In this document: piece after piece, positions 40,125-48,957 of the stretch | Numbering within the stretch: position 1 is the first letter of the stretch | How the letters are laid out: each line of letters opens with the position of its first letter | From: Bacillota bacterium | GTDB lineage: Bacteria; Bacillota; Sulfobacillia; Sulfobacillales; Sulfobacillaceae | Direction of reading: 5' to 3' | NCBI GenBank assembly: GCA_021799435.1 | Contig: JAJZAN010000002.1 | Location: forward strand, 1-64,000 | Length of the DNA stretch: 64,000 bases | The notes under the pieces: model-generated | Database searches by the model: none | What the model was told of the DNA's origin: nothing | The model's input: only the letters and a program-made list of their open reading frames with translations | Made by a program: the position numbers and the translations under genes

Positions 40125-42013
40125 CGCCCGGATGCAGGCATCAGCTGCCCCAGCCACTCTTCGGCCTTGCGAAACAGCGCCTCCACGGACAACCCATAAA
40201 GGTCTAGATAGTAGTCCGTCGGGCCATGGTCGATGAACACATCCGGCAGCCCTTCGAGCCGAATAGGAGTGGCGATTCCATGGGTGTCCGCCCACTCCGC
40301 CACCGCCGAACCAAACCCACCCGCCAGGGCATGCTCCTCCAGAGTCATGATCGCATACGAGGACCCGGCAACCGCCTCCAACGTCTCCTCATCGAGCGGT
40401 TTGACGAAGCGGGCATTCACCACCCCGACATCGAATCCCTGAGACTGAAGCTTCTCCCGAACATCCAGCGCGCGGTACACCATGGGGCCGATCGCCATGA
40501 TGGTCAAGTCGCGGCCGCGGTGAATCCATTCAGCTTTCCCCCACTGAATGCTCTCGCCATTCTCACCCAAGTCCAGCCCACGGCCGGCCCCGCGTGGGTA
40601 ACGAACCGCCACGGGCCCCGGCCGGTCGACCGCCAGCCGGATGAGTTGCTGCAACTCCCGCTCATCCTTGCCCATGGCAATATCAAGATTGGGAACCGTC
40701 CGTAGAAATGCCAGGTCGTATACTCCCTGGTGGGTCGCGCCGTCTCCTCCCACCAATCCGGCCCGATCGACCGCAAACAGCACGGGAAGGTTCTGGTGGC
40801 ACACGTCATGGATAAGCTGGTCGTATGCGCGCTGCAGGAAGGTACTGTAGACCGCAAATACCGGCCTCAAGCCCGCCACAGCCAGGCCGGCCGCAAACGT
40901 CGCCGCATGCTGTTCTGCAATCCCTACGTCAAAATAACGGTCTGGGAAGCGGGACTGAAAGTAGTCCAGCTTGGTCCCGTCTGGCATGGCGGCGGTAATC
41001 GCCACGATGTCAGACCGCTTCGATGCCAATTCCACCAACGTTTGGCTGAACACCTGGCTATAGGTGGGCGGCTCCGATTTCTTAATCATTTTGCCGGACT
41101 CAATCTCGAACGGGCCCGGACCATGAAACTGAACAGGGCGCTCTTCAGCCGGCCGGTATCCCCGGCCCTTTTGCGTGATGACGTGGAGAATCACCGGGCC
41201 GTCATATTCACGGGCACTTCGCAGTACTGGCACCAAACTTCCCAAGTCATGGCCGTCAATGGGGCCGAAATACTTGAATCCCAACTCCTCAAAGACATTT
41301 CCAGGCAGGACTGCGTGGTGCAGCACATCCTTTATGCGTTCTCCAGCCCGGCGCAACGGCCCCCCGAATACGGGAAGCGACTCCAATATGCCTTCAATAT
41401 CCTGCTTCATACGCAGATACCCCGGAGCCGACCGCAAGTCGGTCAAGTAACGGGATAGTGCCCCTACGTTGGGCGCAATCGACATGGAATTGTCGTTGAC
41501 TACGATGACCATGCGGCTCTTGAGGTGCCCCAACTGGTTCAGGGCCTCCCAAGCCATTCCCGCGGTCAGCGCCCCATCCCCAATGACCGCGGCGACATCA
41601 TACGCCGCGTGGGTGAGATCCCGGGCGACTGCTATGCCCACAGCACCCGAAAGCGATGTTCCAGCGTGTCCCGCTTCCCAGACGTCAAAATCGCTCTCGT
41701 GCCGCTTCAGGAATCCCGATAACCCCTTCAACTGTCGAATGGTGGGAAACCCCTCTTGTCGCCCTGTCAGCAGCTTGTGCGCATAGGCTTGATGCCCAAT
41801 ATCAAACACCACGCGGTCGTTGGGCGTGTCATACACATAGTGCAGCGCCAAAATCAGCTCGACCGCGCCGAGACTAGCCCCGACGTGGCCACCGGTCTTG
41901 GCCGTGGTGGCCAAGATTGTCTGCCGCAGTTCCTGGGCCAAAGCCTCCAGCTGAGTCAATGAAAAGTGACGAAAATCTTTGGGTGACTGAATCCCTTCTA
42001 ACAAACCGGCCAT
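40121..42013 (-). CDS. dxs: 1-deoxy-D-xylulose-5-phosphate synthase
   Basis: A 630-residue thiamine-diphosphate enzyme, the first step of the MEP isoprenoid pathway, joining pyruvate and glyceraldehyde 3-phosphate. The order is transketolase N-domain (about 1-300), pyrimidine-binding domain (about 315-475) and C-terminal domain. The cofactor motif GDGALTAGMAWEALNQLGHL with VVNDNSMSIAPNVG, the GHQAYAHKLLTGR loop and the glutamate in DVGIAEQHAATFAAGLA are all present. Full length. It follows ispA with a 14-base gap and is translationally coupled to tlyA. The pair ispA-dxs points to joint isoprenoid control. Confidence 0.97.
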   Translation of the reverse strand: MAGLLEGIQSPKDFRHFSLTQLEALAQELRQTILATTAKTGGHVGASLGAVELILALHYVYDTPNDRVVFDIGHQAYAHKLLTGRQEGFPTIRQLKGLSGFLKRHESDFDVWEAGHAGTSLSGAVGIAVARDLTHAAYDVAAVIGDGALTAGMAWEALNQLGHLKSRMVIVVNDNSMSIAPNVGALSRYLTDLRSAPGYLRMKQDIEGILESLPVFGGPLRRAGERIKDVLHHAVLPGNVFEELGFKYFGPIDGHDLGSLVPVLRSAREYDGPVILHVITQKGRGYRPAEERPVQFHGPGPFEIESGKMIKKSEPPTYSQVFSQTLVELASKRSDIVAITAAMPDGTKLDYFQSRFPDRYFDVGIAEQHAATFAAGLAVAGLRPVFAVYSTFLQRAYDQLIHDVCHQNLPVLFAVDRAGLVGGDGATHQGVYDLAFLRTVPNLDIAMGKDERELQQLIRLAVDRPGPVAVRYPRGAGRGLDLGENGESIQWGKAEWIHRGRDLTIMAIGPMVYRALDVREKLQSQGFDVGVVNARFVKPLDEETLEAVAGSSYAIMTLEEHALAGGFGSAVAEWADTHGIATPIRLEGLPDVFIDHGPTDYYLDLYGLSVEALFRKAEEWLGQLMPASGR

Positions 42014-42027
42014 GCGCTCTCCCCTTC

Positions 42028-42906
42028 TTACCAGGTCCGTTCCACTGCAAACGTCAGAAGACCTTCAAGGACTTCGGCCTTTTTAGGGTCCAAGCCGTGC
42101 TTGGCGTCTCGAACATGCTCGCCCAGCAGTGCCCGCGCGCCGTCCATTCCCAACAAGCGCGGATAGGTTGCTTTCCCCAGACCTGCATCGGTGCCGGTCG
42201 CTTTGCCCAATTGACGCGCGTCTCCGACTACATTCAAAATATCATCCACCATTTGAAAAGCCAACCCGAAGTGCCGACCAAAGCTCGACAGCACCTGGGC
42301 TTGATGGGGGTCCTCCACCAAGAGGGCGGGAATGCTGAGGCAGGCTTCGAACAACACGGCCGTCTTGTTTCGGTGGATCTCGGAAAGCGCCTCGAGTGAC
42401 AACTCTTGGTGTTCTCCGGCTAGGTCCTGCACCTGCCCGCGAACCAATCCCTGCCGTCCCGCTGCCCTCGCCAACTGCCCCGTGGCCCGGACTACTCCTG
42501 ACGGGGCGAATCCCGCCTCTCCCAGCCTCGTCATCAGCACGAAGGCCTCCGTCAACAACGCATCCCCGGCCAAAATAGCCATGGCTTCCCCAAACACCTT
42601 GTGCGAGGTAGGACGTCCCCGGCGCACGTCATCGTCGTCCATAGCGGGCAAATCGTCATGGATCAACGAGTAGGTGTGCAGGTACTCGACCGCCAGTGCC
42701 GCGTTTTGAATCCGCTCCTGCTCGATGCCAAGATAGTCGGCGGCCGCCAGCACCAACTGGGGGCGCAATCGCTTTCCGCCTGCATTGATGGAGTATGCCA
42801 TGGCCTCCTCCACCGAGACAGGCTCAGCCCTCCATGATCCCACGCTTTCCTGAATCCATTGTTCAACTTGCTCCCGAGCTTGGGTCATCCACGCTTGAAC
42901 ATCCAC
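42028..42906 (-). CDS. ispA: Farnesyl/geranyl diphosphate synthase
   Basis: A 292-residue trans-prenyltransferase. The first aspartate-rich motif is in LIHDDLPAMDDDDVRRGRPTSH (about 79-100) and the second in FQMVDDILNVVGD (about 215-227); they bind the diphosphate through magnesium. Residues before the first motif are small/aromatic as in farnesyl diphosphate synthases (YLHTYSLIHDD). It makes C15 diphosphate for quinones, undecaprenyl phosphate and other isoprenoids. Its ATG directly abuts the xseB stop and dxs follows, the standard Firmicute xseB-ispA-dxs order. Confidence 0.95.
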   Translation of the reverse strand: MDVQAWMTQAREQVEQWIQESVGSWRAEPVSVEEAMAYSINAGGKRLRPQLVLAAADYLGIEQERIQNAALAVEYLHTYSLIHDDLPAMDDDDVRRGRPTSHKVFGEAMAILAGDALLTEAFVLMTRLGEAGFAPSGVVRATGQLARAAGRQGLVRGQVQDLAGEHQELSLEALSEIHRNKTAVLFEACLSIPALLVEDPHQAQVLSSFGRHFGLAFQMVDDILNVVGDARQLGKATGTDAGLGKATYPRLLGMDGARALLGEHVRDAKHGLDPKKAEVLEGLLTFAVERTW

Positions 42907-43134
42907 TCAGCGTTCCCCCGCACTCTCTGCCGACGCTGGCTGTTCCACCGCTTGCTCCGCCCGCCTCAGCAACTGATCGGCCCGTCGACTGAGACTTTGG
43001 GCCTCTTGGTACAGAGCTAAACTCTCCCCTAAGGGCGCTCTGCCGGCTTCCAAGAGTTTTACGATTTCCTCCAGCCGCGCCATAATGGCCTCATATTGCT
43101 CCAATCCTGCGTCTTCAGACACCGCCGTCTCCAC
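42907..43134 (-). CDS. xseB: Exodeoxyribonuclease VII small subunit
   Basis: A 75-residue helical protein matching XseB: LEQYEAIMARLEEIVKLLEA (about 11-30) followed by LGESLALYQEAQSL. XseB binds the C-terminal coiled coil of XseA in a multi-subunit complex that degrades single-stranded DNA to oligonucleotides. The start is GTG at 43134, overlapping the end of xseA by 20 bases; the internal ATG at 43083 would delete the conserved first helix. The stop adjoins ispA. Family length of 70-85 residues is met. Confidence 0.92.
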   Translation of the reverse strand: METAVSEDAGLEQYEAIMARLEEIVKLLEAGRAPLGESLALYQEAQSLSRRADQLLRRAEQAVEQPASAESAGER

Positions 43135-44323
43135 TCTCCTGATGCTGAGGTGTCACCCACAGACTGCCGTCGTGCCAATGCACCTCGTATGTTTGGTCCC
43201 ATTGTACCGCATCCCGTGTGACCAGTTGACCTTCCCGGCTGGTTACGTACGCATAGCCCCGCTCCAAGGGCAATTCGGGGTTCAACAGGCCGAGACTCCC
43301 GGATACGCGCTCGTAGCGGTGGCGCAAGGATACCAAGATGCGCTCAAACGCCCGTTCGCCGCGCTCGTCCAGCCGGTCCAGCTGATGGTGGTATTCCCGA
43401 AACAGCGTATCAGGATGGGCTAGAAGCCCGTGCGTCACCCACCCGTTAAGGCGGTTGCGCTCCCACAGAAATCGTTGGCGCATGGCTGACTTCAGGCGAT
43501 CGCCCAAATGGGTTTGCCAGTCCAACAGCTGCTGCAGTTCCGGAACGGCCAACTCCGCCGCTGCGGACGGGGTAGGGGCCCGCATGTCCGAGACCAGGTC
43601 GACCAGGGTGGTGTCAATTTCATGCCCCACCGCCGAAATCACCGGAATCGGCATGGCGTATACCGCCCGCACTACCCACTCGTCATTAAAGGCGGCCAAG
43701 TCCTCCTTGGCTCCGCCACCGCGGCCGATGATGACCACGTCCACGCTGTTGTGGGGAATTCCCATGAGGGCGTCAACGATGCTGCGGGGCGCATCCCGAC
43801 CCTGTACCACCACCGGGAACAGACGCACCGGCATCCCGGGATATCGACGCTGAATCACCGTTTCGATGTCGTGCCGGGCAGCTCCCGTCGGAGACGTCAC
43901 CATGCCCACCGCCCTCGGAACCATCGGCAAGCGGCGCTTGGGACGCGAGAACAGCCCCTCGGCGTGCAGTCGCTGCTTCAGGAGCTCCAGCTGCAAATCT
44001 TGCGATCCGCGCCCCATGTCGCGTACGAGCGAGACATAGAGCTGTGTTTGTCCATCCCGTTCGAATACCCCAACGCGGCCGTAAACCATGACCGCCATGC
44101 CATCCTGGAGCGGCTCCCGCAGCATTTGCGCATCGCGCCGAAACATGACGGCACGCATCTGCGCACCGTCATCCTTCAGGGTGAAGTACCAATGCCCAGA
44201 ACTGTGGTGACGCACACCGCTGACCTCTCCCGAGACCCAGACCCGCTGCCACTCAGGAACCCCTTCGACCAGACGGCGAATGCCCGCGACCAGTTCACTC
44301 ACGGACAAGGCGGCTGGCATCAT
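43115..44323 (-). CDS. xseA: Exodeoxyribonuclease VII large subunit
   Basis: A 402-residue protein with an N-terminal OB fold (about 5-100: VWVSGEVSGVRHHSSGHWYF) and the catalytic domain (about 115-310). It includes the motif VTSPTGAARHDIETVIQRRYP, IGRGGGAKEDLAAFNDE, and ISAVGHEIDTTLVDLVSDMRAPTPSAAAE. The C-terminal coiled coil is followed by the short RGYAYVTS segment. Hydrolyses single-stranded DNA bidirectionally, together with XseB. The ATG overlaps folD by 4 bases. Complete and typical. Confidence 0.95.
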   Translation of the reverse strand: MMPAALSVSELVAGIRRLVEGVPEWQRVWVSGEVSGVRHHSSGHWYFTLKDDGAQMRAVMFRRDAQMLREPLQDGMAVMVYGRVGVFERDGQTQLYVSLVRDMGRGSQDLQLELLKQRLHAEGLFSRPKRRLPMVPRAVGMVTSPTGAARHDIETVIQRRYPGMPVRLFPVVVQGRDAPRSIVDALMGIPHNSVDVVIIGRGGGAKEDLAAFNDEWVVRAVYAMPIPVISAVGHEIDTTLVDLVSDMRAPTPSAAAELAVPELQQLLDWQTHLGDRLKSAMRQRFLWERNRLNGWVTHGLLAHPDTLFREYHHQLDRLDERGERAFERILVSLRHRYERVSGSLGLLNPELPLERGYAYVTSREGQLVTRDAVQWDQTYEVHWHDGSLWVTPQHQESGDGGV

Positions 44324-45180
44324 GCCCTCACCGTTTCCACTGCCGCGAAGGCTGTCCAGGTATTTTTCAAGAGTTCCGCAATGGTCATCGGACCCACCCC
44401 GCCCGGCACCGGTGACAAATATCCGGCCCGGTCCTGCACATCCTCAGCCACGACGTCTCCGATAATGCCGTGTTCGGTACGGTGGATGCCGACATCAATC
44501 ACAGTTGCGCCCGGCTTTATCCAATCTCCGCGTACCAAGTGAGGCTGTCCGGCCGCAGCCACAACAATGTCGGCTTCGTGGACGATTCCGCCGACATCGG
44601 ACGTCTTGGAATGCACCACGGTGACCGTGGCATTAGCCTCAAGCAACAGCAAAGCCTGGGGCAACCCTACCAGTTCACTGCGTCCAATCACGACTGCGCG
44701 TTGGCCTTGTATGGGAATGTCATAGTACCGGATCAGGTCCATGACCCCCGATGGGGTGCAGGGCCGGAGTCCTGGCAGCCTCTTCATCAGGGCACCCTGG
44801 CTCAGGGGGCTCAGGCCGTCCACGTCCTTGGCGGGATGGATAGCCTGAATCACCCGCTCCCGGTCAATCCCCGCCGGAAGAGGCAGTTGCACCAGAATGC
44901 CATGAACCGCCGGGTTCTGGTTAAGCTCCTCCACGACGGCCAGCACCTCACCTGTGGTGCTGGATTCCGGGAGCCGCCTTTCCAACGACTCCATGCCCAC
45001 CGCCCGTGCGGCCTTTCCCTTGTTGCGGACATAGATTTCCGATGCGGGATCAGATCCCACCAAAACAACTGCCAACCCGGGACGCTTGCCGCCCTGACTG
45101 ACATGCCTGGTCACGCGTGCAGTCAGCTCCGCCCGAATGTGGCGTGCCACTTCCTTTCCGTCCAGTGCGATGGCTGCCAT
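44320..45180 (-). CDS. folD: Bifunctional methylenetetrahydrofolate dehydrogenase/cyclohydrolase
   Basis: A 286-residue FolD enzyme that interconverts methylene-, methenyl- and formyl-tetrahydrofolate. Key elements are EIYVRNKGKAARAVGM with the catalytic Y and K, VHGILVQLPLPAGIDRERV, the substrate-binding AKDVDGLSP segment, the NADP loop VVIGRSELVGLPQALLLL, and the closing PVPGGVGPMTIAELLKNT. The ATG at 45180 sits 10 bases after GAGGAG; an earlier ATG at 45189 is too close to that site. It lies between the TsaD-like gene and xseA. One-carbon supply links it to glyA and gcv downstream in the window. Confidence 0.95.
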   Translation of the reverse strand: MAAIALDGKEVARHIRAELTARVTRHVSQGGKRPGLAVVLVGSDPASEIYVRNKGKAARAVGMESLERRLPESSTTGEVLAVVEELNQNPAVHGILVQLPLPAGIDRERVIQAIHPAKDVDGLSPLSQGALMKRLPGLRPCTPSGVMDLIRYYDIPIQGQRAVVIGRSELVGLPQALLLLEANATVTVVHSKTSDVGGIVHEADIVVAAAGQPHLVRGDWIKPGATVIDVGIHRTEHGIIGDVVAEDVQDRAGYLSPVPGGVGPMTIAELLKNTWTAFAAVETVRA

Positions 45181-45185
45181 CTCTT

Positions 45186-46127
45186 TCATTCTCCTCTCTC
45201 GGTTGCCATCCGGTCCAGGGCCAGGTAGGCCACACCGATGGCATTGTCCCGACTCCAGTCGGGATCCGCAAACCATACTCTCCAATTCGGCAGGCGGCGG
45301 CCCATGACCCGTCTCAGATGCGTGTTGGCCGCCACCCCGCCTACCACCAACAGATCGCCCCCGTCAGCACTGGCGGCCACCAATCCTGCCAAGGTTCGGC
45401 CGATGGACTCCATCACCCCGCGCGCCAGCGGACCGCTCGGAACACCGTCCTGCAGAGCCCGCTCGGCGGCACTTTCGGGACCTGAAAAGCTAATCCGCCA
45501 CACGCCATCGATATGGCGTGGTTTTGTCCAAGGCAAACGCACCATATCCTCTTGTGCTTCCGCCATCCGATCCAACTCAGGTCCCGCAGGAAACGACGCC
45601 CCCAACAGCACCCCAATGCGGTCCACAAATTGCCCTGCATACAGATCGTCCGTGCCGCCCAACACGGTCACCTGCCAACCACCCGCCGACATCTGCACCC
45701 GCACCAGTTCGGTGGTGCCGCCAGACACATGCAGAGCCCAGAACTCCTGGTTGGGATGAAGCCCGGAGCCAGCCAGACCCGCTCGAATGTGGCCCTCCTG
45801 ATGGGTCGTGCGTAAAACGGCCAGGCCTTCCACGGCTGCAATGCTGCGCGCGGCCGCCTCGCCGGCCAGAAAGGGCGGCAGGTAAGAATCGGGTTCAGGC
45901 CGCGGAGCCACCGACACCCCGATGGCCGACAGCCTCACGCGGCCGGCGTCATTCCAGAGCTGTTCCATCATCTGGGGCAGGTACTGGGTGTGCAAAAACA
46001 GCGCCTCGCTGGGCCGAAGCCCGCGGGCGCCCAAAGGCACCGGCAACACGCGCCGCTGCTGATGAACGGTGCCGTCGGTCGAGACCAAAGCCACCGAGGT
46101 GGTATAGGCGCTGGTATCAACGCCCAA
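45186..46127 (-). CDS. TsaD/Kae1-family paralogue
   Basis: A 313-residue ASKHA-fold protein of the TsaD/Kae1 family. The opening GVDTSAYTTSVALV, the H-x3-H metal motif in THQEGHIRAG (with two histidines and a glutamate between), ALHVSGGTTELVRV and VVGGVAANTHLRRVM match the ATP- and metal-binding elements. True TsaD makes tRNA t6A and is encoded elsewhere in most Firmicutes, so this looks like the extra paralogue seen between nusB and folD in some Clostridia-like genomes. The start is taken as TTG at 46127, with a TAAGGA site overlapping the nusB stop; a GTG at 46163 is the alternative. Function unknown. Confidence 0.82.
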   Translation of the reverse strand: MGVDTSAYTTSVALVSTDGTVHQQRRVLPVPLGARGLRPSEALFLHTQYLPQMMEQLWNDAGRVRLSAIGVSVAPRPEPDSYLPPFLAGEAAARSIAAVEGLAVLRTTHQEGHIRAGLAGSGLHPNQEFWALHVSGGTTELVRVQMSAGGWQVTVLGGTDDLYAGQFVDRIGVLLGASFPAGPELDRMAEAQEDMVRLPWTKPRHIDGVWRISFSGPESAAERALQDGVPSGPLARGVMESIGRTLAGLVAASADGGDLLVVGGVAANTHLRRVMGRRLPNWRVWFADPDWSRDNAIGVAYLALDRMATERGE

Positions 46128-46137
46128 CGCCCAGTCC

Positions 46138-46563
46138 TTAGGTTTCGCGCCGATCGGTATCACCCTCCGGACGGAGCTTTTCTGCGATGGTGCCCAACAC
46201 GCCATTGACGAAGCGCTTGGCCTCGTCGGTGCTGTAAGACTGAGCCAATTCAACAGCCTCGTCGATAATTACGGAGATAGGCACATCCGGTTGATGCGCG
46301 ATCTCATAACAGCCCAAGCGGAGAATATTGCGATCGATCGGCGGCATCCGCTGAATACGCCAATCTTTGGCTGCCTGCGAGATTTGGTCGTCCAACTGCT
46401 CCTTGTGGCTGACCGTGCCCTCAACCAACTGTCGAGCGTAGCTCCCGTCTTGCGGCGACGCCCCGTTGAGGGATCGCTCCATGACTGCTGGAAGGTCCGT
46501 AGGCGCCAGATCGTGCTCGAATAAGATTTTTAGGGCTAATTCTCGGGCGTGATGCCGTGCCAT
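46138..46563 (-). CDS. nusB: Transcription antitermination protein NusB
   Basis: A 141-residue all-helical protein. The start RHHARELALKILFEHDL and the conserved segment INRNILRLGCYEI-like (residues about 78-90: DRNILRLGCYEIAHQ), then ISVIIDEAVELAQSYSTDEA and FVNGVLGTIAEKL are diagnostic. NusB binds boxA RNA with NusE/S10 to stop premature termination of rRNA operons. It follows the Asp23 gene with a 38-base gap and its stop is 10 bases from the TsaD-paralogue start. Typical size. Confidence 0.96.
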   Translation of the reverse strand: MARHHARELALKILFEHDLAPTDLPAVMERSLNGASPQDGSYARQLVEGTVSHKEQLDDQISQAAKDWRIQRMPPIDRNILRLGCYEIAHQPDVPISVIIDEAVELAQSYSTDEAKRFVNGVLGTIAEKLRPEGDTDRRET

Positions 46564-46601
46564 GCTTTCTCCTCCCCAAATGGTGGATCGGCCGGGTCAC
46601 A

Positions 46602-46988
46602 TCATGACTCCGGCTGTACGGGCGATTGCAAAGTAACGCCCTGGATGTGGATGTCGCAGGTTCTCACGCTAAGCCCTGTTGCTGCCTCCACCTGGTCCTT
46701 GACATGCTGCTGAACCTTTTGGGCGACCTCGGGAATCCGCACACCATAGCGCACCACCAAATGCAGGGCCAAATCCACGTCCCGGCCCTCCACGTCAACC
46801 CTCACGCCCCGGTTTATCGCCTTCCGTCCCAGCATCTCGCCGAGTCCCGAGGCCAATCCTCCGCCCAGTTCTGCCACACCCTCCACTTCGGCGGCCGCAA
46901 GACCCGCAATCACGCCGATGACCTCGTTGGCCATGTGAATCGTGGGCACCGCTGGTACGCTGCCGGGATCCTTGCGGCCATCTTCCAT
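46602..46988 (-). CDS. Asp23/Gls24-family envelope stress protein (YqhY-like)
   Basis: A 128-residue Asp23/Gls24 domain protein. Visible are VIGVIAGLAAAEVEGVAELG and VRVDVEGRDVDLALHLVVRY, then EVAQKVQQHVKDQVEAATGL with the final DIHIQGVT. In Bacillus the YqhY paralogue sits between accC and nusB, exactly this location, and is thought to tune acetyl-CoA carboxylase activity; overproduction or loss affects malonyl-CoA metabolism. It follows accC after 14 bases on the same strand. Membrane association occurs through partners. The identification is firm; the regulatory role is knowledge from Bacillus, not visible here. Confidence 0.92.
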   Translation of the reverse strand: MEDGRKDPGSVPAVPTIHMANEVIGVIAGLAAAEVEGVAELGGGLASGLGEMLGRKAINRGVRVDVEGRDVDLALHLVVRYGVRIPEVAQKVQQHVKDQVEAATGLSVRTCDIHIQGVTLQSPVQPES

Positions 46989-47002
46989 TCAGGTTGCCTC
47001 CT

Positions 47003-48349
47003 TTACGCCCCCTTAAACCGTTCCGCCAAGAAGTTGATGTGGATGTCCCCACGTTGAAACGCCTCATCCTGCATCAGCTGCTGGTGCATGCCGATGGTCG
47101 TTTTGACACCCTCCACCTTAAACTCGGACAAGGCCCGGCTCATACGCTGAATTGCTTCCTCTCGGTCCCGTCCCCAGGTGACCAGCTTAGCCAGCAAGGA
47201 ATCATAGTACGGCTGCACCGTGTACCCCTCCTGAGCCGCCGCATCCACTCGCACCCAAGGACCACCCGGTTCGCGCCATTCCGTCACGGCCCCAGGGCTG
47301 GGGCGAAATTGCACGTCTGGATCTTCCGCGTTGATACGGCACTCGATACTCCAACCTCGCATCGCAATGTCGTCCTGCGTGATGGAGAGCGGCAGGCCCG
47401 CCGCCACGCGAATCTGTTCCTTTACGATGTCGACTCCCGTTACCAGCTCGGTGCAGGGATGTTCGACCTGTACCCGCGTGTTCATCTCCATGAAGTAAAA
47501 GTTGCCAGATTGATCCAACAAAAACTCCAGGGTGCCGGCGCTCTCGTAATGGACCGCCTGTGCCGCCCGACGAGCCGCTTCACTCATCTGTTCCCGAATC
47601 TCCGGCGTCATCGCCGCCGATGGGGCCTCCTCGAGCACCTTCTGCCGGCGCCGCTGCAATGAACTTTCGCGCTCACCCAATGTCACCACATTGCCATGCT
47701 TGTCCGCCAACACTTGAATCTCAATGTGCCGCGGATTGATGAGATACTTCTCCAGGTAAACATCGCCCTGCCCAAATGCCGACTTAGCCTCCCGGCTGGC
47801 CCGCTCCAAGGCTTCCGCGAGACCGTCCCCATCCTCCACAATCCGGATACCGCGGCCTCCGCCTCCGAACGAAGCCTTAACCAGTACAGGATAGCCAATT
47901 TGGTCCGCCACCCGTCGCGCTTCGTCGACGTCTGCGACGGTTCCTTCAGTACCAGGAACGACGGGGACCCCAGCTGCCTTCATCAGTTGGCGTGCATCGG
48001 CCTTAATGCCCATTTTCTGAATGGCGTCCGCCGGCGGGCCGATGAACACCAAGCCCCATGTTTCGCACACGCGGGCAAAGTGGTCGTTCTCCGACAAGAA
48101 TCCGTATCCTGGGTGAATCGCTTCCGCCCCCGTGTGGATGGCGGCATTGATAATGTTAGGTATATGTAAATAACTAAGAGATGACTGCGCAGGGCCAATT
48201 GGGAACGCTTCGTCCGCGTATTGGACATGCGGCGCATCCTTGTCCGCATCGGAGTACACCGCCACCGTTTGAATCCCGAGCTCCTTGGCGGCCCGCATCA
48301 CACGGATTGCAATCTCGCCCCGGTTGGCCACAAGGATCTTCTTAAACAT
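47003..48349 (-). CDS. accC: Biotin carboxylase subunit of acetyl-CoA carboxylase
   Basis: A 448-residue ATP-grasp biotin carboxylase. N-terminal FKKILVANRGEIAIRVMRAA, the central glycine-rich loop VLVKASFGGGGRGIRIVED, the metal-binding FLLDQSGNFYFMEMNTRVQVEHPCTE segment and the C-terminal PYYDSLLAKLVTWG are all intact. It carboxylates biotin on BCCP using bicarbonate and ATP. In Bacillus accB (BCCP) precedes accC; here the 88 bases upstream are empty and SpoIIIAH follows, so BCCP must be encoded elsewhere. An alternative is the biotin-carboxylase subunit of another acyl-CoA carboxylase, less likely given the Asp23 neighbour. Confidence 0.94.
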   Translation of the reverse strand: MFKKILVANRGEIAIRVMRAAKELGIQTVAVYSDADKDAPHVQYADEAFPIGPAQSSLSYLHIPNIINAAIHTGAEAIHPGYGFLSENDHFARVCETWGLVFIGPPADAIQKMGIKADARQLMKAAGVPVVPGTEGTVADVDEARRVADQIGYPVLVKASFGGGGRGIRIVEDGDGLAEALERASREAKSAFGQGDVYLEKYLINPRHIEIQVLADKHGNVVTLGERESSLQRRRQKVLEEAPSAAMTPEIREQMSEAARRAAQAVHYESAGTLEFLLDQSGNFYFMEMNTRVQVEHPCTELVTGVDIVKEQIRVAAGLPLSITQDDIAMRGWSIECRINAEDPDVQFRPSPGAVTEWREPGGPWVRVDAAAQEGYTVQPYYDSLLAKLVTWGRDREEAIQRMSRALSEFKVEGVKTTIGMHQQLMQDEAFQRGDIHINFLAERFKGA

Positions 48350-48437
48350 CGAGGTACCCCCTTTTCTTCCATTGATTAATAGACCACAACCAGGGGGAGA
48401 TGTCTAGGGGGACGGGCTCCCGTCCCCCCGACCCTTG

Positions 48438-48935
48438 TTACGACTTCGGCAGAATCACGACGTCTTGCGGAGCCAGTCCCGTCACGGTCGTTGCGGTGTC
48501 TGCAATTTGCGCGACTTGGCGGCTCGACAGGCTCTTAGCGCCCACCATGACCACCACCTCGTTTTTGGTGACGGTCGCTGCTGACAGCGGGAACCCTCGG
48601 CCGGCCAGCAACCCCTCAATACGGGTTTCACTCTTCAGTTCCTGAGTGTCCTCCACCATGGTGCGGGCTGCCTGATCCTTTGCCGCCTTGGAAATGGACG
48701 GGCTCTGGATGAGATTCTGCAGCGTGGCAATCTCTTTACTCATCAGTTGGTCCCGGTTCATGCGAAAGTTCACGAAGTAGTTTTCCAACTGGGTGGTGCT
48801 CATCTTGGCCTTGTTCGTGATTCCGGCGCTTACCGTGGACTCGGGCCCCGTCCGATGGTAGACCACGTACCCCAATAACACCGCCAGTACCGTGACAAAG
48901 GCGGCAAAACGAATCACCTGCGGTCGCTTCATCAT
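48438..48935 (-). CDS. spoIIIAH: Stage III sporulation protein AH
   Basis: A 165-residue bitopic protein. One helix (about 8-26: VIRFAAFVTVLAVLLGYVV) is followed by a helical spacer with ENYFVNFRMNRDQLMSKEIA and the conserved YscJ/FliF-like ring-building domain (GLLAGRGFPLSAATVTKNEV). SpoIIIAH sits in the mother-cell membrane and binds SpoIIQ across the intermembrane space, forming a channel with SpoIIIAG that feeds the forespore. Slightly shorter than Bacillus SpoIIIAH (218), the difference lying in the linker. It is the last gene of the operon, 22 bases downstream of spoIIIAG. Confidence 0.94.
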   Translation of the reverse strand: MMKRPQVIRFAAFVTVLAVLLGYVVYHRTGPESTVSAGITNKAKMSTTQLENYFVNFRMNRDQLMSKEIATLQNLIQSPSISKAAKDQAARTMVEDTQELKSETRIEGLLAGRGFPLSAATVTKNEVVVMVGAKSLSSRQVAQIADTATTVTGLAPQDVVILPKS

Positions 48936-48957
48936 GACTCCTCCTCATAAATGGCTT

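Noticed and set aside
43508-44542. Long plus-strand open frame (344 codons) across xseA and folD
   Set aside because: Antisense to two well-recognised genes. Its predicted protein is rich in H, R and P with no domain, typical of a shadow in GC-rich DNA.
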